From an uncultured Litorilinea sp. (GTDB lineage Bacteria; Chloroflexota; Anaerolineae; Caldilineales; Caldilineaceae), in NCBI GenBank assembly GCA_937922105.1, contig CAKZVN010000008.1, forward strand, positions 1 through 5,627: 5,627 bases of DNA. The letters run 5' to 3'. Positions 5,160-5,627 of the stretch are shown in pieces; the first letter of the stretch is position 1; the number at the start of each line of letters is the position of its first letter. A program made the position numbers and the translations under genes. The notes beneath the pieces were generated by a model. That model was not told the DNA's origin, searched no databases, and saw only the letters and a program-made list of their open reading frames with translations.

Positions 5160-5627
5160 AGCGCGCCAACTCCTCTTCGAGCTTGCGCTCGTAGTCGTCC
5201 GGCGTCGCGGAAGCACGCGCCGCGGGCGCAGGCGTCAGCGCTTGCGGTGCCGCCTGCACCAGGCTGTGGGTCTTGCGCCAGAAGGCATAGCCGCCCACTG
5301 CCAATGCCACCACCGGTAGAATCCACGCCAACCAGTTGAAGCCCTCGCGCGGGGGTTCGCCCAAGACCTGTGGGCCGTATTGCATCACAAAGTAGTTACG
5401 AATCTCCTCCAAGCCCTGCCCTTCTGCCAACTTGATCGCGATGACCTCTTTCATCTGGTCGCACGCCTTCAATTCACAGGCGTCGAGCCGGATGTTATTG
5501 CAGAGGGGACACCAAATTTCTTTCGCAATCTCGTTGATCTGGTCGGGGGTGATGTCGCTGGGAGAGAGGGCGGCGGGCTGGTTGCCTTGAGCCAAGACGG
5601 CGCTGTGCCCCAACACGCCGGTGAGCA
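5152..5627 (-). CDS. ccmH: CcmH-type cytochrome c biogenesis thiol protein (N-terminus beyond the window)
   Basis: At least 157 residues are visible; the frame stays open to the window edge. A GTG at 5616 is possible, but the residues upstream of it (LTG) continue into VLGHSAVLAQG, which looks like the end of a signal peptide, so the true start is probably outside. Numbering from that GTG: the redox motif is WCPLC (C36, C39), followed by two further cysteines, C47 and C52 (DACELKAC). A helical segment with IRNYFVMQYGPQVL (72-85) is the conserved CcmH core that precedes the membrane. One membrane helix lies at about 96-113, and the tail, to about 154, ends in DDYERKLEEELARYG. CcmH resolves disulfides on apocytochrome c together with CcmG and works in the CcmF complex. 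The canonical LRCxxCQN has become IWCPLCNN. No TPR domain is fused at the C-terminus. Confidence 0.93.
   Translation of the reverse strand, partial: LTGVLGHSAVLAQGNQPAALSPSDITPDQINEIAKEIWCPLCNNIRLDACELKACDQMKEVIAIKLAEGQGLEEIRNYFVMQYGPQVLGEPPREGFNWLAWILPVVALAVGGYAFWRKTHSLVQAAPQALTPAPAARASATPDDYERKLEEELARYG
5170..5177 (-). promoter_or_regulatory. Ribosome binding site of the ccmG-type gene
   Basis: AAGAGGAG on the minus strand lies 10 nt before the ATG at 5159, within the 3' end of ccmH. It decides the start in favour of MAELTDL over the upstream in-frame start at 5216. Confidence 0.7.

Noticed and set aside
4527..5339. Open frame of 270 codons on the + strand across ccmG and ccmH
   Set aside because: It is antisense to two well-supported genes, has no family motif, and crosses the gene boundary.

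Overview
The window most likely comes from a chromosome of the Chloroflexota (Anaerolineae/Caldilineae type). It is GC-rich. The secreted protein at the left has the Thr-Pro linker (WTPTWTPT, SPTPTPTP) common in that phylum. The cytochrome c maturation genes show non-proteobacterial variants: a CcmH with WCPLCNN in place of LRCxxCQN, and a short CcmI-like protein ending in a zinc ribbon. The phylum call is inference from protein style, not from a marker gene.

Layout. Bases 2-1270 (+) are the 3' part of a large surface protein: two related beta-sandwich modules separated by a Gly/Tyr/Pro, Thr-Pro and acidic linker, then a C-terminal membrane anchor. Bases 1271-1757 hold no convincing gene, only a candidate rightward terminator near 1611-1638 that overlaps a competing inverted repeat. 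Bases 1758-1838 (-) are a complete class II tRNA-Leu(UAA), with its own strong sigma-70-type promoter at 1855-1884. Bases 1901-1938 hold a strong leftward intrinsic terminator that closes the large operon to its right.

Bases 1964-5627 (-) are one leftward operon for System I cytochrome c maturation, in the order ccmH (5' end beyond the window), ccmG-type thioredoxin, ccmF, then a CcmI-like zinc-ribbon protein. ccmH/ccmG overlap by 8 nt and ccmF/ccmI-like by 4 nt; only ccmG-ccmF are separated (71 nt). CcmG and CcmH would keep the CXXCH thiols of apocytochrome reduced outside the membrane, CcmF would perform heme attachment, and the last protein probably supports that complex from the inner face. 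The heme-delivery genes (ccmA, B, C, E) are not in the window; they may lie upstream, beyond 5627.

Most of the window is conventional. The parts most worth a second look are the zinc ribbon on the CcmI-like protein, the extra cysteine pair in CcmH, the modular surface protein, and the overlapping RNA hairpins in the non-coding gap.
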